Below, piece after piece: positions 24,130 to 32,993 of a DNA stretch of 64,000 nt. Source of the DNA: Candidatus Saccharimonadota bacterium (GTDB lineage: Bacteria > Patescibacteriota > Saccharimonadia > Saccharimonadales > UBA4665). A model generated the notes under the pieces. It was given only the letters and a program-made list of their open reading frames with translations. It searched no databases and had not been told where the DNA came from. Each line of letters opens with the position of its first letter. The stretch's first letter is position 1. The stretch is taken from NCBI GenBank assembly GCA_002746885.1, contig PDRS01000005.1, positions 186,001 through 250,000 of the forward strand. Reading direction: 5' to 3'. A program made the translations under genes and the position numbers.

Positions 24130-25488
24130 ATGGCTAGCCCAAACACCACACCGCCAAACAATATCGAGGCTGAAGCAAGCTTGCTTGGCGCTATTTTGAT
24201 TGACAACGACGCCATCGTCAAAATAGCCGACAGAATAACACCAGAAGACTTTTATGAGCCGAAGCACGCACGCATATACGAAGCGCTGCAAGCACTGTAC
24301 GAAAAACGCTCTGCCATAGATGTGCTAACCCTGGCAGACCAATTGAAGGGAACTGGTTTCCTCGACATGATTGGCGGAGCAAGCTACTTAACCGAACTCA
24401 CCAACTTCGTTCCCACGGCAGCCCATGTTGAACAGTATGCCGATATCGTTGCCCAAAAAGCCTTGCGCCGGCGGCTCATAACAGCCAGTGCCGACATGGC
24501 ACAGCTTGGCCAAGACGAATCAAAACAGTTCCAAGAACTCATCGAGGAAGCCGAAAGCCGGCTCTTTGCCGTCAGCCAGCAACACGTGAGGAAAAGTCTT
24601 GTCAGCCTTGAGTCAGTCTTAGCAGACAGTTTCGAACGGCTCGACGACCTGCATAAAGACAAAAATAAACTGCGCGGTATACCGAGCGGCTACCGCGACC
24701 TCGACAGCATCTTAGCTGGATTTCAACGCTCTGATCTTTTCATTTTGGCAGCGCGGCCATCTATGGGAAAAACCGCTTTTGTTCTCAACCTCGCACACAA
24801 AGTTGCCACGCTCGCCAAAGAGTCCGTGCTCATTTTCTCGCTCGAAATGAGCAAAGAACAGCTCGTTGACCGTTTGCTAGCCATGGAGTCAGGCGTTGAT
24901 GCTTGGGCGCTACGCACCGGCAGGCTAACCGACAACGACTTCGAACAACTTGGCGAAGCTATGGGCACGCTCAGCGAAGCAAAAGTATTTATAGATGACA
25001 CTCCGGGCATTACCGTAAGCGATCTGCGCACTAAAGCGCGCCGCGAAGCGCACTCGCAAGAGCTAGGGTTGATCATCGTCGACTACTTGCAGCTCATGAG
25101 CGGAGGCGGCAAATACAGCAGCGATGGCAATCGCGTGCAGGAAATATCCGAAATATCGCGCGGACTCAAAGGTATTGCGCGCGAACTCAACGTACCCGTC
25201 ATCGCCCTAAGTCAGCTGAGCCGCTCGGTGGAAAGCCGCAGCCCCAAAATTCCACAGCTAGCCGATCTTCGAGAGTCTGGCTCCATCGAACAGGACGCCG
25301 ATATTGTTGCGTTCCTCTACCGCGAGGACTACTACGAACCCGAAACTGAGCGCAAAAACATCTTAGACGTGCTCATCAAAAAACACCGAAACGGCCCCAC
25401 TGGCGCAATCGAACTCTACTTCGATCGCGATAAACAACGCATCCGCTCCCTCGACACCAGCCATACCACTCCGTTCAGCGACGACTAG
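24130..25488 (+). CDS. dnaB: Replicative DNA helicase DnaB
   Basis: Hexameric 5'-3' helicase opening DNA at the fork. The N-terminal domain begins PPNNIEAEASLLGAILID; the RecA-like ATPase has Walker A AARPSMGKTAFVLN (about 205), Walker B IIVDYLQLM and the LADLRESGSIEQDADIVAFLYR motif. 452 aa, normal, no intein. It follows dnaX by 29 bp; TAGAAT at 24089-24094 could be a separate -10. Confidence 0.97.
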   Translation: MASPNTTPPNNIEAEASLLGAILIDNDAIVKIADRITPEDFYEPKHARIYEALQALYEKRSAIDVLTLADQLKGTGFLDMIGGASYLTELTNFVPTAAHVEQYADIVAQKALRRRLITASADMAQLGQDESKQFQELIEEAESRLFAVSQQHVRKSLVSLESVLADSFERLDDLHKDKNKLRGIPSGYRDLDSILAGFQRSDLFILAARPSMGKTAFVLNLAHKVATLAKESVLIFSLEMSKEQLVDRLLAMESGVDAWALRTGRLTDNDFEQLGEAMGTLSEAKVFIDDTPGITVSDLRTKARREAHSQELGLIIVDYLQLMSGGGKYSSDGNRVQEISEISRGLKGIARELNVPVIALSQLSRSVESRSPKIPQLADLRESGSIEQDADIVAFLYREDYYEPETERKNILDVLIKKHRNGPTGAIELYFDRDKQRIRSLDTSHTTPFSDD

Positions 25489-25502
25489 CCGCACTTGCAG
25501 CA

Positions 25503-25531
25503 TTGGCTTTCGCCCGACCCAGCTGTATACT
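25503..25531 (+). promoter_or_regulatory. Promoter of the membrane protein gene
   Basis: TTGGCT (25503-25508), 17-bp spacer, TATACT (25526-25531); start codon 14 nt further on. This supports ATG 25546 rather than the TTG at 25495 as the start. Confidence 0.6.
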
Positions 25532-25545
25532 ACATACAACTGCCT

Positions 25546-26733
25546 ATGGAAAAAACGTTAGATTTTCTTAGCACGCAATGGCGCCTGATCGTCATAGGTC
25601 TCGGTATTTCGCTCATAGCGTATGTACTCCTGTTTCGAGGTATCACAACGCTTACCGGCAACTACGCAAACCTAGAGCTGCAGACACAACAGCAGTCGCA
25701 CAGCCTCCGTACGATCTACGAAAACCCAGTAAACGCCCCCTACAAAACGCTCGTCTGGCTTGGTATGAAAATGGGTCATCACAGCATTGCTGTCACCCGC
25801 GTAGCCGCAGCCAGCTTCGCTGTCATTGCGGCCGTTTTGTTTTACTGGATAGCAACCCATTGGTACTCAAAACGAATCGCCTTTTTGAGCAGCGTCTTGT
25901 TTGCCAGTTCGTCTGGTTTTTTGCACATTGGCCGCCTGGGTAGCGCCCACATTCTGCAAATGGCTACACTTGTTTTAATTTCATGCGTCTTTCTCTTTCA
26001 ACGCACCAAGCACGAACACGCCATGACGTACGCCATCACCGCCATTATCGCACTGTGCTTGTATGTACCCAGCATGATTTGGTTTGCCCTGATCGGCCTA
26101 ATTATCATGGGAAAAAGTATCATACGTCTTTTCGGCAAACTTGGCCCAATGCACACAGTCGCCGTGATAGCGCTCGGGGCACTTCTGGTCGCACCGCTTG
26201 CCCTTGGCGCTCTGCGCGACGCTTCGATAGCCCGAGACATCGCCAGCCTGCCGGCAACACTACCCAGCTGGCAACAGCTTGGAGAAAACCTACTTCATCT
26301 CGGTTCGTCCATCATGTACAAAGGCTATTGGCCGACAGAATACTGGCTGTACGGCGCCCCGCTTCTGAACATCAGCGAAAGTATTCTCTTCATCGCTGGT
26401 CTTATCATGCTCGTAAAACGACCGATTCTGCGCGGCAATTATTTTCTGATTGGCACGCTATTCGTCGCGACCGCCCTGATTGCGCTCGGCAGCAGCGCAA
26501 CTATGGCACTCATCATTCCCCTCGTTTACCTGACCATTGCCGGCGGATTGTTCTACCTGCTCGACCAGTGGCTCACTGTTTTTCCCAAAAACCCAGTCGC
26601 AAAGTACACTGGCATACTCCTACTGCTGACGTTGAGTGCTTTCTCTGTTTCATACCATATACGCGCCTACTACACCGCGTGGCCCAACGCGCCGGAAACA
26701 AAAACGGTCTACACCGTGAAACAGCCATCGTAA
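25546..26733 (+). CDS. Polytopic membrane protein, glycosyltransferase-39-like
   Basis: 395 aa with about ten hydrophobic helices and a long extracytoplasmic loop after the first, in which YENPVNAPYKTLVWLGMKMGHHSIAVTRV sits, the layout of dolichyl/undecaprenyl-phosphate-sugar glycosyltransferases (PMT/ArnT type). The usual catalytic Asp pair is not clearly recognisable, so the assignment is tentative. Later LPSWQQLGENLLHLGSSIMYKG also resembles those proteins. Acts, if so, on the outer face of the membrane. Confidence 0.6.
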   Translation: MEKTLDFLSTQWRLIVIGLGISLIAYVLLFRGITTLTGNYANLELQTQQQSHSLRTIYENPVNAPYKTLVWLGMKMGHHSIAVTRVAAASFAVIAAVLFYWIATHWYSKRIAFLSSVLFASSSGFLHIGRLGSAHILQMATLVLISCVFLFQRTKHEHAMTYAITAIIALCLYVPSMIWFALIGLIIMGKSIIRLFGKLGPMHTVAVIALGALLVAPLALGALRDASIARDIASLPATLPSWQQLGENLLHLGSSIMYKGYWPTEYWLYGAPLLNISESILFIAGLIMLVKRPILRGNYFLIGTLFVATALIALGSSATMALIIPLVYLTIAGGLFYLLDQWLTVFPKNPVAKYTGILLLLTLSAFSVSYHIRAYYTAWPNAPETKTVYTVKQPS

Positions 26734-26768
26734 TCTGATACAATATACAGTACAAAAGAGGAGGATAC

Positions 26769-27062
26769 ATGAGTCGATTTGATCAAGCAAAAATGCTTAT
26801 GCAGGTGAAAAAGGTCCAAAAAGAGCTGCAAAAACTCATCATAACTGTTGAGCAAGGCGACGGCGCCGTGAAAGTTGAAATCACTGGCGAACAAAAAATT
26901 AAACGTATAAAAATCGACCCAGATGCCATCGACCTGGACGACATAGCACAGCTAGAGAGCTGGGTAGAGGACGCTGTCAAAGACGCAATAAGCGAAAGCC
27001 AAAAAGTGGCCGCCGAAAAAATGCAACCGTTCATGGGTATGCTCGGCAACTTAGGGCTGTAG
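26769..27062 (+). CDS. YbaB/EbfC nucleoid-associated protein
   Basis: Small DNA-binding dimer, 97 aa. Characteristic parts: FDQAKMLMQVKKVQKELQ, a VEQGDGAVKVEITGEQKIKRIKIDP strand pair, and the end MLGNLGL. AGAGGAGG lies just before ATG 26769. It is typically found next to dnaX and recR; here it is followed by recR after 136 bp. Confidence 0.92.
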   Translation: MSRFDQAKMLMQVKKVQKELQKLIITVEQGDGAVKVEITGEQKIKRIKIDPDAIDLDDIAQLESWVEDAVKDAISESQKVAAEKMQPFMGMLGNLGL

Positions 27063-27198
27063 CCAAAGGTCAACGCACTCGTCAAAATTACCCATACAGT
27101 CGACGAGAACTTCACATGCACACCGCTCCGTTTCATCACTTTACCTTCAGCGTAACCCACGGCTGCTTGCGCCCGCTTCTTTGCGGGGAGTTTTGCGT

Positions 27199-27804
27199 AT
27201 GAATATTCTGCCAGCAGCGCTCGAAAACCTGATTGAAGCCCTCGGCAATTTGCCGGGCGTAGGCTCGCGCACAGCAGAACGCTACGCATACTATCTTGTA
27301 CGCCGCGACCCAGGTAAATCGCAGCAAATTGCCAACGCACTTTCCCAACTCCACAAAGGAGTTGCCTATTGCCCCAAAACGTTCGCTCTCATAGACGCCA
27401 ACGAAAAAATATCGCCGCTTTACGCCAACCCAAAACGTGATAAAACACTTGTCGCAGTCGTGGCGGAGCCGCTCGACATTGTCGCACTGGAAAAAACTGG
27501 CGCATTCCGCGGCACTTATCATGTCTTGGGCGGACTTGTTTCACCCATAGATGGCATAACACCAGACCAGCTCCATGTCGCCGAGCTCATGCAACGCATA
27601 GATGATGATAGCGTCGAGGAAATTATACTGGCAACAAATGCAAGCGTCGAAGGCGAATCGACAGCTCTTTACGTGCAACAGATGATAGGCAAACGCCCCG
27701 TCAAAATCACTCGGCTCGCACGCGGCCTGCCCATTGGTGTCGATCTCGAATACGCCGACCAAATCACCCTCAGTCGCGCTCTCGAAGGACGCCAAAGTCT
27801 ATGA
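27199..27804 (+). CDS. recR: Recombination protein RecR without zinc cysteines
   Basis: RecR, with RecF/RecO, loads RecA at gaps. The helix-hairpin-helix (ALGNLPGVGSRTAERYAYYL) and the TOPRIM domain (LVAVVAEPLDIVALEKTGAFRGTYHVLGG, later LATNASVEGESTALYVQQM) are intact. The four-Cys zinc finger is not: only one Cys remains (AYCPKTFALI) and SPLYANPKRD stands where CxxC-PxRD is expected. 201 aa. GGGGAG precedes ATG 27199. CATACTCAGG (27811) and CCTGAGTATG (27841) form an inverted repeat after the stop. Confidence 0.92.
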   Translation: MNILPAALENLIEALGNLPGVGSRTAERYAYYLVRRDPGKSQQIANALSQLHKGVAYCPKTFALIDANEKISPLYANPKRDKTLVAVVAEPLDIVALEKTGAFRGTYHVLGGLVSPIDGITPDQLHVAELMQRIDDDSVEEIILATNASVEGESTALYVQQMIGKRPVKITRLARGLPIGVDLEYADQITLSRALEGRQSL

Positions 27805-27828
27805 CGCGCGCATACTCAGGCGTATCAA

Positions 27829-28989
27829 CTAAGCGATCTTCCTGAGTATGTGCCGACGCACCGGCACATACAGTACGCACAACGCACTCAGCACAACCGA
27901 CACCAGAGACACCATATGCGCGGTCGGCCACAGTACCAGCAGTACAGCAACCACCCCAAAAATAAGCCGGCTAAACAACCCAAGAAGAGATAACGTTGTC
28001 GCGCGTAGCGCCGAAGACAAGCGGTGCTGAATATTTTCCTCAAAAACTATGTACGTTGCATGCGCGCCAGCAAACACCAACCCAAGCAGCCCAAGCACCA
28101 ACCACGCCTGATTCGCAAAAATGAGCGCAGCCGCACTTGGCAACAAGACAAAAAGACCCACCGCCAACACCATGCGGCCATTTCCAGAGCGATGCGAAAA
28201 CTCAGCGCCCGCTATGTTGCCGACAAATATCAGCCCCAACATCACCCCGAACCATTCCGCTGGCACATCCCGAAGTATCGCAAACAGCTGATAGTATTCA
28301 TACCAAATAAACCGCGCTGCCGTGATACAGGCGAGTAGAAAACCCAAAAGCATCATCCAACGAGTTTGCAATAGTTCGTTCAAAGCGCTACGCACATGAC
28401 CGCGCCAGCTCGCTGTCTGCCGTACCATTGCTGGCTCTGGCATGCGCCAAAGCAAATACAGCGCAAGCGAAGCCGACAGAAACGTCAAACTATAGGTAAA
28501 AAGATAGCCCCCAAAGTTGGCCAGCGAAACTGCTAAAAGTGAAGACACCAAGAGGGCGGAGAGCTGCATAGTGTTCAACCGCGACATCGCTTGGCGATAG
28601 ACGGCATGGCGGTCGTGTGATTTCAGCAAGTCAAACACATAGGCGCTCAACGTCCCCGACTGGAGCGAAAAGTACAGCGCCCATAAAACATTCATGACAA
28701 TAAAAGAGAAGTAGTTTTGCCACAGCAAAATAACACCAACACAAAGGAGCATCGTTCCCGATGAAGCTATGAGTGTTTTCCGCCGGCTCCAACGGTCTGC
28801 CAATATGCTGGTCGGGACTTCAAAAACAACTTGGCCGGCTTGCGCCAAAATACCAAGAAATATGATTTGTTGCGGCGTAATACCGACGTGTGTCCAAAAT
28901 AACTTTTCGATAGCGTAGAAAAAAATCAGCGACTCTACAAAAGCCCATATATACAGCGGCCTGAGAATTTTTCGATCTGTTGCAGTCAT
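27829..28989 (-). CDS. MFS transporter
   Basis: 386 aa, about 12 hydrophobic segments. The loop between helices 2 and 3 has ILADRWSRRKTLI, the classic MFS signature. The opening (LRPLYIWAFVESLIFFYAIEKLF) is closely similar to the transporter at 41795-42976 (LRPLYFVSFFQGLIFWYAIEKLF), so the two are paralogues. Substrate unknown. TATAAT on the minus strand (29019-29014) lies 24 nt before the start. Confidence 0.88.
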   Translation of the reverse strand: MTATDRKILRPLYIWAFVESLIFFYAIEKLFWTHVGITPQQIIFLGILAQAGQVVFEVPTSILADRWSRRKTLIASSGTMLLCVGVILLWQNYFSFIVMNVLWALYFSLQSGTLSAYVFDLLKSHDRHAVYRQAMSRLNTMQLSALLVSSLLAVSLANFGGYLFTYSLTFLSASLALYLLWRMPEPAMVRQTASWRGHVRSALNELLQTRWMMLLGFLLACITAARFIWYEYYQLFAILRDVPAEWFGVMLGLIFVGNIAGAEFSHRSGNGRMVLAVGLFVLLPSAAALIFANQAWLVLGLLGLVFAGAHATYIVFEENIQHRLSSALRATTLSLLGLFSRLIFGVVAVLLVLWPTAHMVSLVSVVLSALCVLYVPVRRHILRKIA

Positions 28990-29189
28990 ACGTTTTCAGC
29001 GCACCTTATGCGTATTATACAAAGAAACTTGAACACACAAAGCAGGGCAGGACAGGGCACCGTCGCAACACGTAGCCAACCGCTCTGCGGACAATTCTCT
29101 TGCGCCCTTACGTAGTAAGCATAGCATGGCTAACACCACTCGAGCACTGCCCAAGCACGCACAGACTGTTTTTCGGAGCAGCGACTGTG

Positions 29190-29195
29190 TACAAT
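29190..29195 (+). promoter_or_regulatory. -10 box (TACAAT) of the DHH phosphoesterase gene
   Basis: TACAAT ends 7 nt before ATG 29203, giving a leaderless mRNA that probably also covers cysS. No clear -35. Confidence 0.5.
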
Positions 29196-29202
29196 AGAGC
29201 GC

Positions 29203-30207
29203 ATGGAAGAAGAAATCCGCAACACCGTGCAAGCAGCACAACAAGTTGTGGTTATCCAAGCAGACAACCCAGACGCCGACAGTCTCGGGAGCGCGCTCGC
29301 TCTCGAACACATTCTCGGCGACCTCGGCAAAAACGTCACGCTATATTGCGGCGTGCACATTCCAGACTATTTGCACTACATGAGCGGATGGGATCGCGTT
29401 GTCGACGACCTGCCGCAGCAATTCGACCTGAGTATTATTGTCGACGTAAGCACCTACACGCTGCTAGACAAACTCGAGAAATCTAACCAACTAGGTTCGC
29501 TCAAAAATAAACCTTGCATTGTCCTCGACCACCACGCTACCGTCGAGAAAAAGATTGATTTTACAAATCTGCAAATTGTAGACGAAACCGTTGCCTCTAC
29601 CGGAGAACTCATTTTTCGTTTGAGTTCTTTCGGCTGGGCAGTGTCAGCGGCAGCCGCCGAGCAGCTCATGTGCTCCATCCTGGGTGACACGCAAGGCCTC
29701 ACAAACGACCTCACCCAAGCCGAAACATACCGCGTCATGGCAGAACTCACCGAACTCGGCGCAAACCGTCCAGCGCTCGAGGAAGCTCGCCGCGCCTATA
29801 GCAAAATGCCAGAAAAAATCTATGCCTACAAGGGCGATCTTATCAAAAAGACCGAGTTTCACGCCGGCGGAAAACTTGCGCTCGTTCGTATCCCGCAAGC
29901 GGAAATCAACGAATACAGCCCGCTCTACAATCCTGCGCCGCTCATTCAGTTCGACATGCTACAGGTGCAAGGCGTCGCAGCCGCAATCGTCATCAAAACG
30001 TACGATGATGGCCGCGTCACGGCCGCAATACGCGCCAACAACGGTTTTCCCGTTGCCGCCAAGCTTGCCGAACAGCTCGGAGGCGGCGGCCACGACTACG
30101 CTGCCGGTTTTAAAATCACCGACGGTCGCAGCTACGATGACGTTAAAACCGAATGCATTCGCCTCGCAACCAACCTGCTCGACACAGCCCACGGAGACAT
30201 CGCATGA
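29203..30207 (+). CDS. DHH/DHHA1 phosphoesterase (NrnA-like)
   Basis: Probably a nanoRNase and/or pAp phosphatase, or a cyclic-di-nucleotide product hydrolase. Manganese-binding motifs of the DHH family are visible: DNPDADSLGSALAL, IIVDVS and LDHHATVEKK; the DHHA1 substrate domain ends with GGGGHDYAAGFKI. 334 aa, normal. It overlaps cysS by 4 bp (ATGA). Confidence 0.9.
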   Translation: MEEEIRNTVQAAQQVVVIQADNPDADSLGSALALEHILGDLGKNVTLYCGVHIPDYLHYMSGWDRVVDDLPQQFDLSIIVDVSTYTLLDKLEKSNQLGSLKNKPCIVLDHHATVEKKIDFTNLQIVDETVASTGELIFRLSSFGWAVSAAAAEQLMCSILGDTQGLTNDLTQAETYRVMAELTELGANRPALEEARRAYSKMPEKIYAYKGDLIKKTEFHAGGKLALVRIPQAEINEYSPLYNPAPLIQFDMLQVQGVAAAIVIKTYDDGRVTAAIRANNGFPVAAKLAEQLGGGGHDYAAGFKITDGRSYDDVKTECIRLATNLLDTAHGDIA

Positions 30208-31802
30208 AACTGTACAACACCCTGACGCGCTCGGTAGACACGCTAACGCCCCTGCGGGCAGACAACGTCAAACTATACACCTGCGGGTTGACGGTATATA
30301 ACCAACCCCACATAGGCAACTGGCTACCGTACATTTACTGGGACATTCTCGTACGAGCGCTGCGAGCGGAAGGCAACAGCGTGGAACACACGCAAAACAT
30401 TACCGACGTTGGCCACATGACGAGCGATGACGATACCGGCGAAGACAAAATGGAAAAAGGCGCAAAACGCGAAGGCATCACCGCATGGGACATCGCCGCA
30501 AAATACATCGACATCGCAACGCGCGAAGCCGCCCAGCTCGGCCTGTTGCAGCCGACACACCTCGTCCGCGCCACCGACACAATTCCTCAGCAAATTGCCT
30601 TCGCCGAGGGCCTCGACAAAAAAGGCTACCTATATGAAATATCTGGCGATGGCATGTACTTCGACACGAGCAAACTCGTAAACTATGGCGCACTCGCCAA
30701 GCTCGACGTTGCCGGGCTAGCGGCTGGTGCACGCGTCAGCGTCGCCGGCAAAAAAAACATCACCGACTTTGCTGTCTGGAAATTCAGTCCCAAAGGCACA
30801 AAACGCGATATGGAATGGTGGGCTCCATGGAACAACGGTACTGATGAGAGCGGCGAAACACACCCAGTCGGCACACCGCGAACCTCGCACTCAAACACGC
30901 CGCAAGACGGCGAGCAACGAGCCAAGCCATACAATACGTATGGGTATGGCGAGGGAGTAGCGGAGTCATCAGCGCAACAACACGCCGAGAGCGCCGGCGG
31001 ACTGACCAGTTCCGCTGAGCAGCAGAACGGTGCGGTAAGCGGCTCGTGGGGGTTTCCGGGCTGGCATTTGGAATGCTCGGTCATTGCCCGAGAAACGCTC
31101 GGCGACACAATCGACATTCACGCTGGCGGCATCGACCACATTCCCGTGCACCACACCAACGAAATCGCCCAAACCGAAGCTATCACCGGCAAGACGTTCA
31201 GCCAGTTCTGGATACACTGCAACCACCTCAAAGTTGAGGGCGGCAAAATGGCTAAAAGCAAGGGCAATGTTTACACGCTCGCCGACATCACCGCAAAAGG
31301 CTACCCCGTGGCAGCATTCAAGCTCTTTGCACTCGGCAAACACTATCGAACAGAGGGGAACTTCACCTGGGAAAATCTTGAAGCAGCCGCGAATCGTCTG
31401 CGCAACTGGCAGGAGGCGGCAGATTTACGCCACCAAATTACCCACCAAAGCAACGAGGCAAACGATGCACCGGCGTTCCGCGCCAAGCTCATCGCCTTGC
31501 TCGCAAACGACCTCGACACAGTCGCCGCGCTACAGTTTATCGACAAAACACTTGAAACTGTCCGCGAGAAACATGCGTCAGATGAGCCGCTTGAAGCCAT
31601 TCTCGAAATAATCGCCGCCATACTAGGCATAGATCTTCGTAAAGCTGCCATTCCGCAAACGGTGCAGGCGATCATCGAAGACCGCAACCAAGCACGGGCA
31701 GCCAAAGACTGGGCTCGTTCAGACGAACTACGCGACACACTCGCAGAGCAGGGTATTGGGCTGCGCGACACTCCAAACGGCGCCATCTGGTACCGACTAT
31801 AG
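30204..31802 (+). CDS. cysS: Cysteinyl-tRNA synthetase with internal insertion
   Basis: Charges tRNA-Cys. The HIGH motif is HIGN in YNQPHIGNW; KMSKS is KMAKSKGN; zinc/cysteine site residues lie in YTCGLTVYN, LECSVIA and HHTNEIAQ. An insertion of about 70 polar residues (Gly, Ser, Gln, Glu-rich, roughly 215-285) splits the usual WKxxxx...GRPGWHIEC segment between MEWWAPW and WGFPGWHLECS. 532 aa against about 460. The catalytic motifs are intact, so it is expected to be active. Confidence 0.95.
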   Translation: MKLYNTLTRSVDTLTPLRADNVKLYTCGLTVYNQPHIGNWLPYIYWDILVRALRAEGNSVEHTQNITDVGHMTSDDDTGEDKMEKGAKREGITAWDIAAKYIDIATREAAQLGLLQPTHLVRATDTIPQQIAFAEGLDKKGYLYEISGDGMYFDTSKLVNYGALAKLDVAGLAAGARVSVAGKKNITDFAVWKFSPKGTKRDMEWWAPWNNGTDESGETHPVGTPRTSHSNTPQDGEQRAKPYNTYGYGEGVAESSAQQHAESAGGLTSSAEQQNGAVSGSWGFPGWHLECSVIARETLGDTIDIHAGGIDHIPVHHTNEIAQTEAITGKTFSQFWIHCNHLKVEGGKMAKSKGNVYTLADITAKGYPVAAFKLFALGKHYRTEGNFTWENLEAAANRLRNWQEAADLRHQITHQSNEANDAPAFRAKLIALLANDLDTVAALQFIDKTLETVREKHASDEPLEAILEIIAAILGIDLRKAAIPQTVQAIIEDRNQARAAKDWARSDELRDTLAEQGIGLRDTPNGAIWYRL

Positions 31803-31859
31803 CTTCATTGCTCTACCACCGACACTGCTGAGGTTCACGCATCTAAGATGACAGCTGAA

Positions 31860-32981
31860 CTAGATGTCTCCGCCAGGTGTTTTGGCATCTTTGACTGTGG
31901 CAGAGGACAAAATGTTTCGACCCTCAAGATAGTCAAGTATAAGAATCCGCATACAGCCCGCCACTGGTATCGCTACCAGCGCACCGAGCAAGCCGCCAAA
32001 GCTTGCCCCCAACAGCACCGCAATAAACACGAGGAGCGGCGACATGTTTGTCGAGTTTGCCTGCACCTTCGGTTGTACCACGTAGTTTTCGATTTGCTGA
32101 TACAGAATGTAATATGCGAGCACGATGATGGCTGCCGCAGGAGACGTAAAAAGCGCCACCAGGGTCGTAATGGTCGCACCTATGGTGTGTCCGACCATAG
32201 GAATTAGCCCGCAAATAAACACCACCACCATAAGTGCGAGCGGATAAGCCACATGCATCGCAAACAGCATAGGCACAATCAAAATCGCGGCGGCAGCAGC
32301 CAAAATAACTTGGCCGTTTACATAACCCTGAACAACTTTATTCATATCGCGCGCAATCCGGCGCACTCTATCGCGGCGGCTTGACGGCACCATACCCTCA
32401 ACCAGCTTAACCCATTTCGGCCCCTCCACGAGCATCATTACCGTCAGAACGAGCACAGCTAGCATCGCAAATATACTACTGCCGATTTTTGAAAGCGCCG
32501 ACACCGCCGAACCGCTCACATTATCGAGGCGGCTGGACAGTTCCGATGACAGCTTTTCCACCTGTGAATCGAGATTGTACCGCTCAACAAACCCGCCGAG
32601 CGCACCCTCGCCATTGCGAGTATCGTCAATCAGTTGCGGCAGCTCGCTCAGAAAACCCGAGGTTTGCTTGGCAATAGGCGGCACAACCGCCGCCAAAAAA
32701 CCAGCTAAAATGATGAAAATGAGTCCGACCGAAATACCCGTAGCCAAACTGCGCCGGTTTTTCTTTTTCGCCGGCAAACGGTTCGCCAGCCACTGCACCG
32801 GATTATTCAGCGCAAGACTGAGGAAGAACGCTATACCAATAAGGCTCAGTGTGTGCAAACTCTCTCTCACCGCCAAAAAAAGCAACACGGTGAGAGCTGT
32901 CAGCCCAATGACGCGCATAATAGTGTGCGTCGAAATCGTAACTTCAAAATCTGCGTTTTCTTTTGGAAATAATCTTGCCAT
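31860..32981 (-). CDS. AI-2E family membrane permease
   Basis: 373 aa with the two N-terminal helices (MRVIGLTALTVLLFLAVRES, LIGIAFFLSLALNNPVQWL), a soluble middle part, and the conserved C-terminal block (GLIPMVGHTIGATITTLVAL, YYILYQQIENYVVQPKV). Members are ion or small-molecule exporters; the AI-2 name does not prove a signal function. CATAAT (32993-32988) ends 6 nt before ATG, another leaderless candidate. Confidence 0.88.
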   Translation of the reverse strand: MARLFPKENADFEVTISTHTIMRVIGLTALTVLLFLAVRESLHTLSLIGIAFFLSLALNNPVQWLANRLPAKKKNRRSLATGISVGLIFIILAGFLAAVVPPIAKQTSGFLSELPQLIDDTRNGEGALGGFVERYNLDSQVEKLSSELSSRLDNVSGSAVSALSKIGSSIFAMLAVLVLTVMMLVEGPKWVKLVEGMVPSSRRDRVRRIARDMNKVVQGYVNGQVILAAAAAILIVPMLFAMHVAYPLALMVVVFICGLIPMVGHTIGATITTLVALFTSPAAAIIVLAYYILYQQIENYVVQPKVQANSTNMSPLLVFIAVLLGASFGGLLGALVAIPVAGCMRILILDYLEGRNILSSATVKDAKTPGGDI

Positions 32982-32993
32982 AACCCAATTATG

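Noticed and set aside
25983..26738. 251-codon frame overlapping the membrane glycosyltransferase-like gene
   Set aside because: Arg/His-rich shadow frame; the other frame encodes a polytopic membrane protein with its own promoter.
27811..27850. CATACTCAGG/CCTGAGTATG inverted repeat after recR as a terminator
   Set aside because: 20-nt loop and no T-run on either strand; part of it is coding for the MFS gene.
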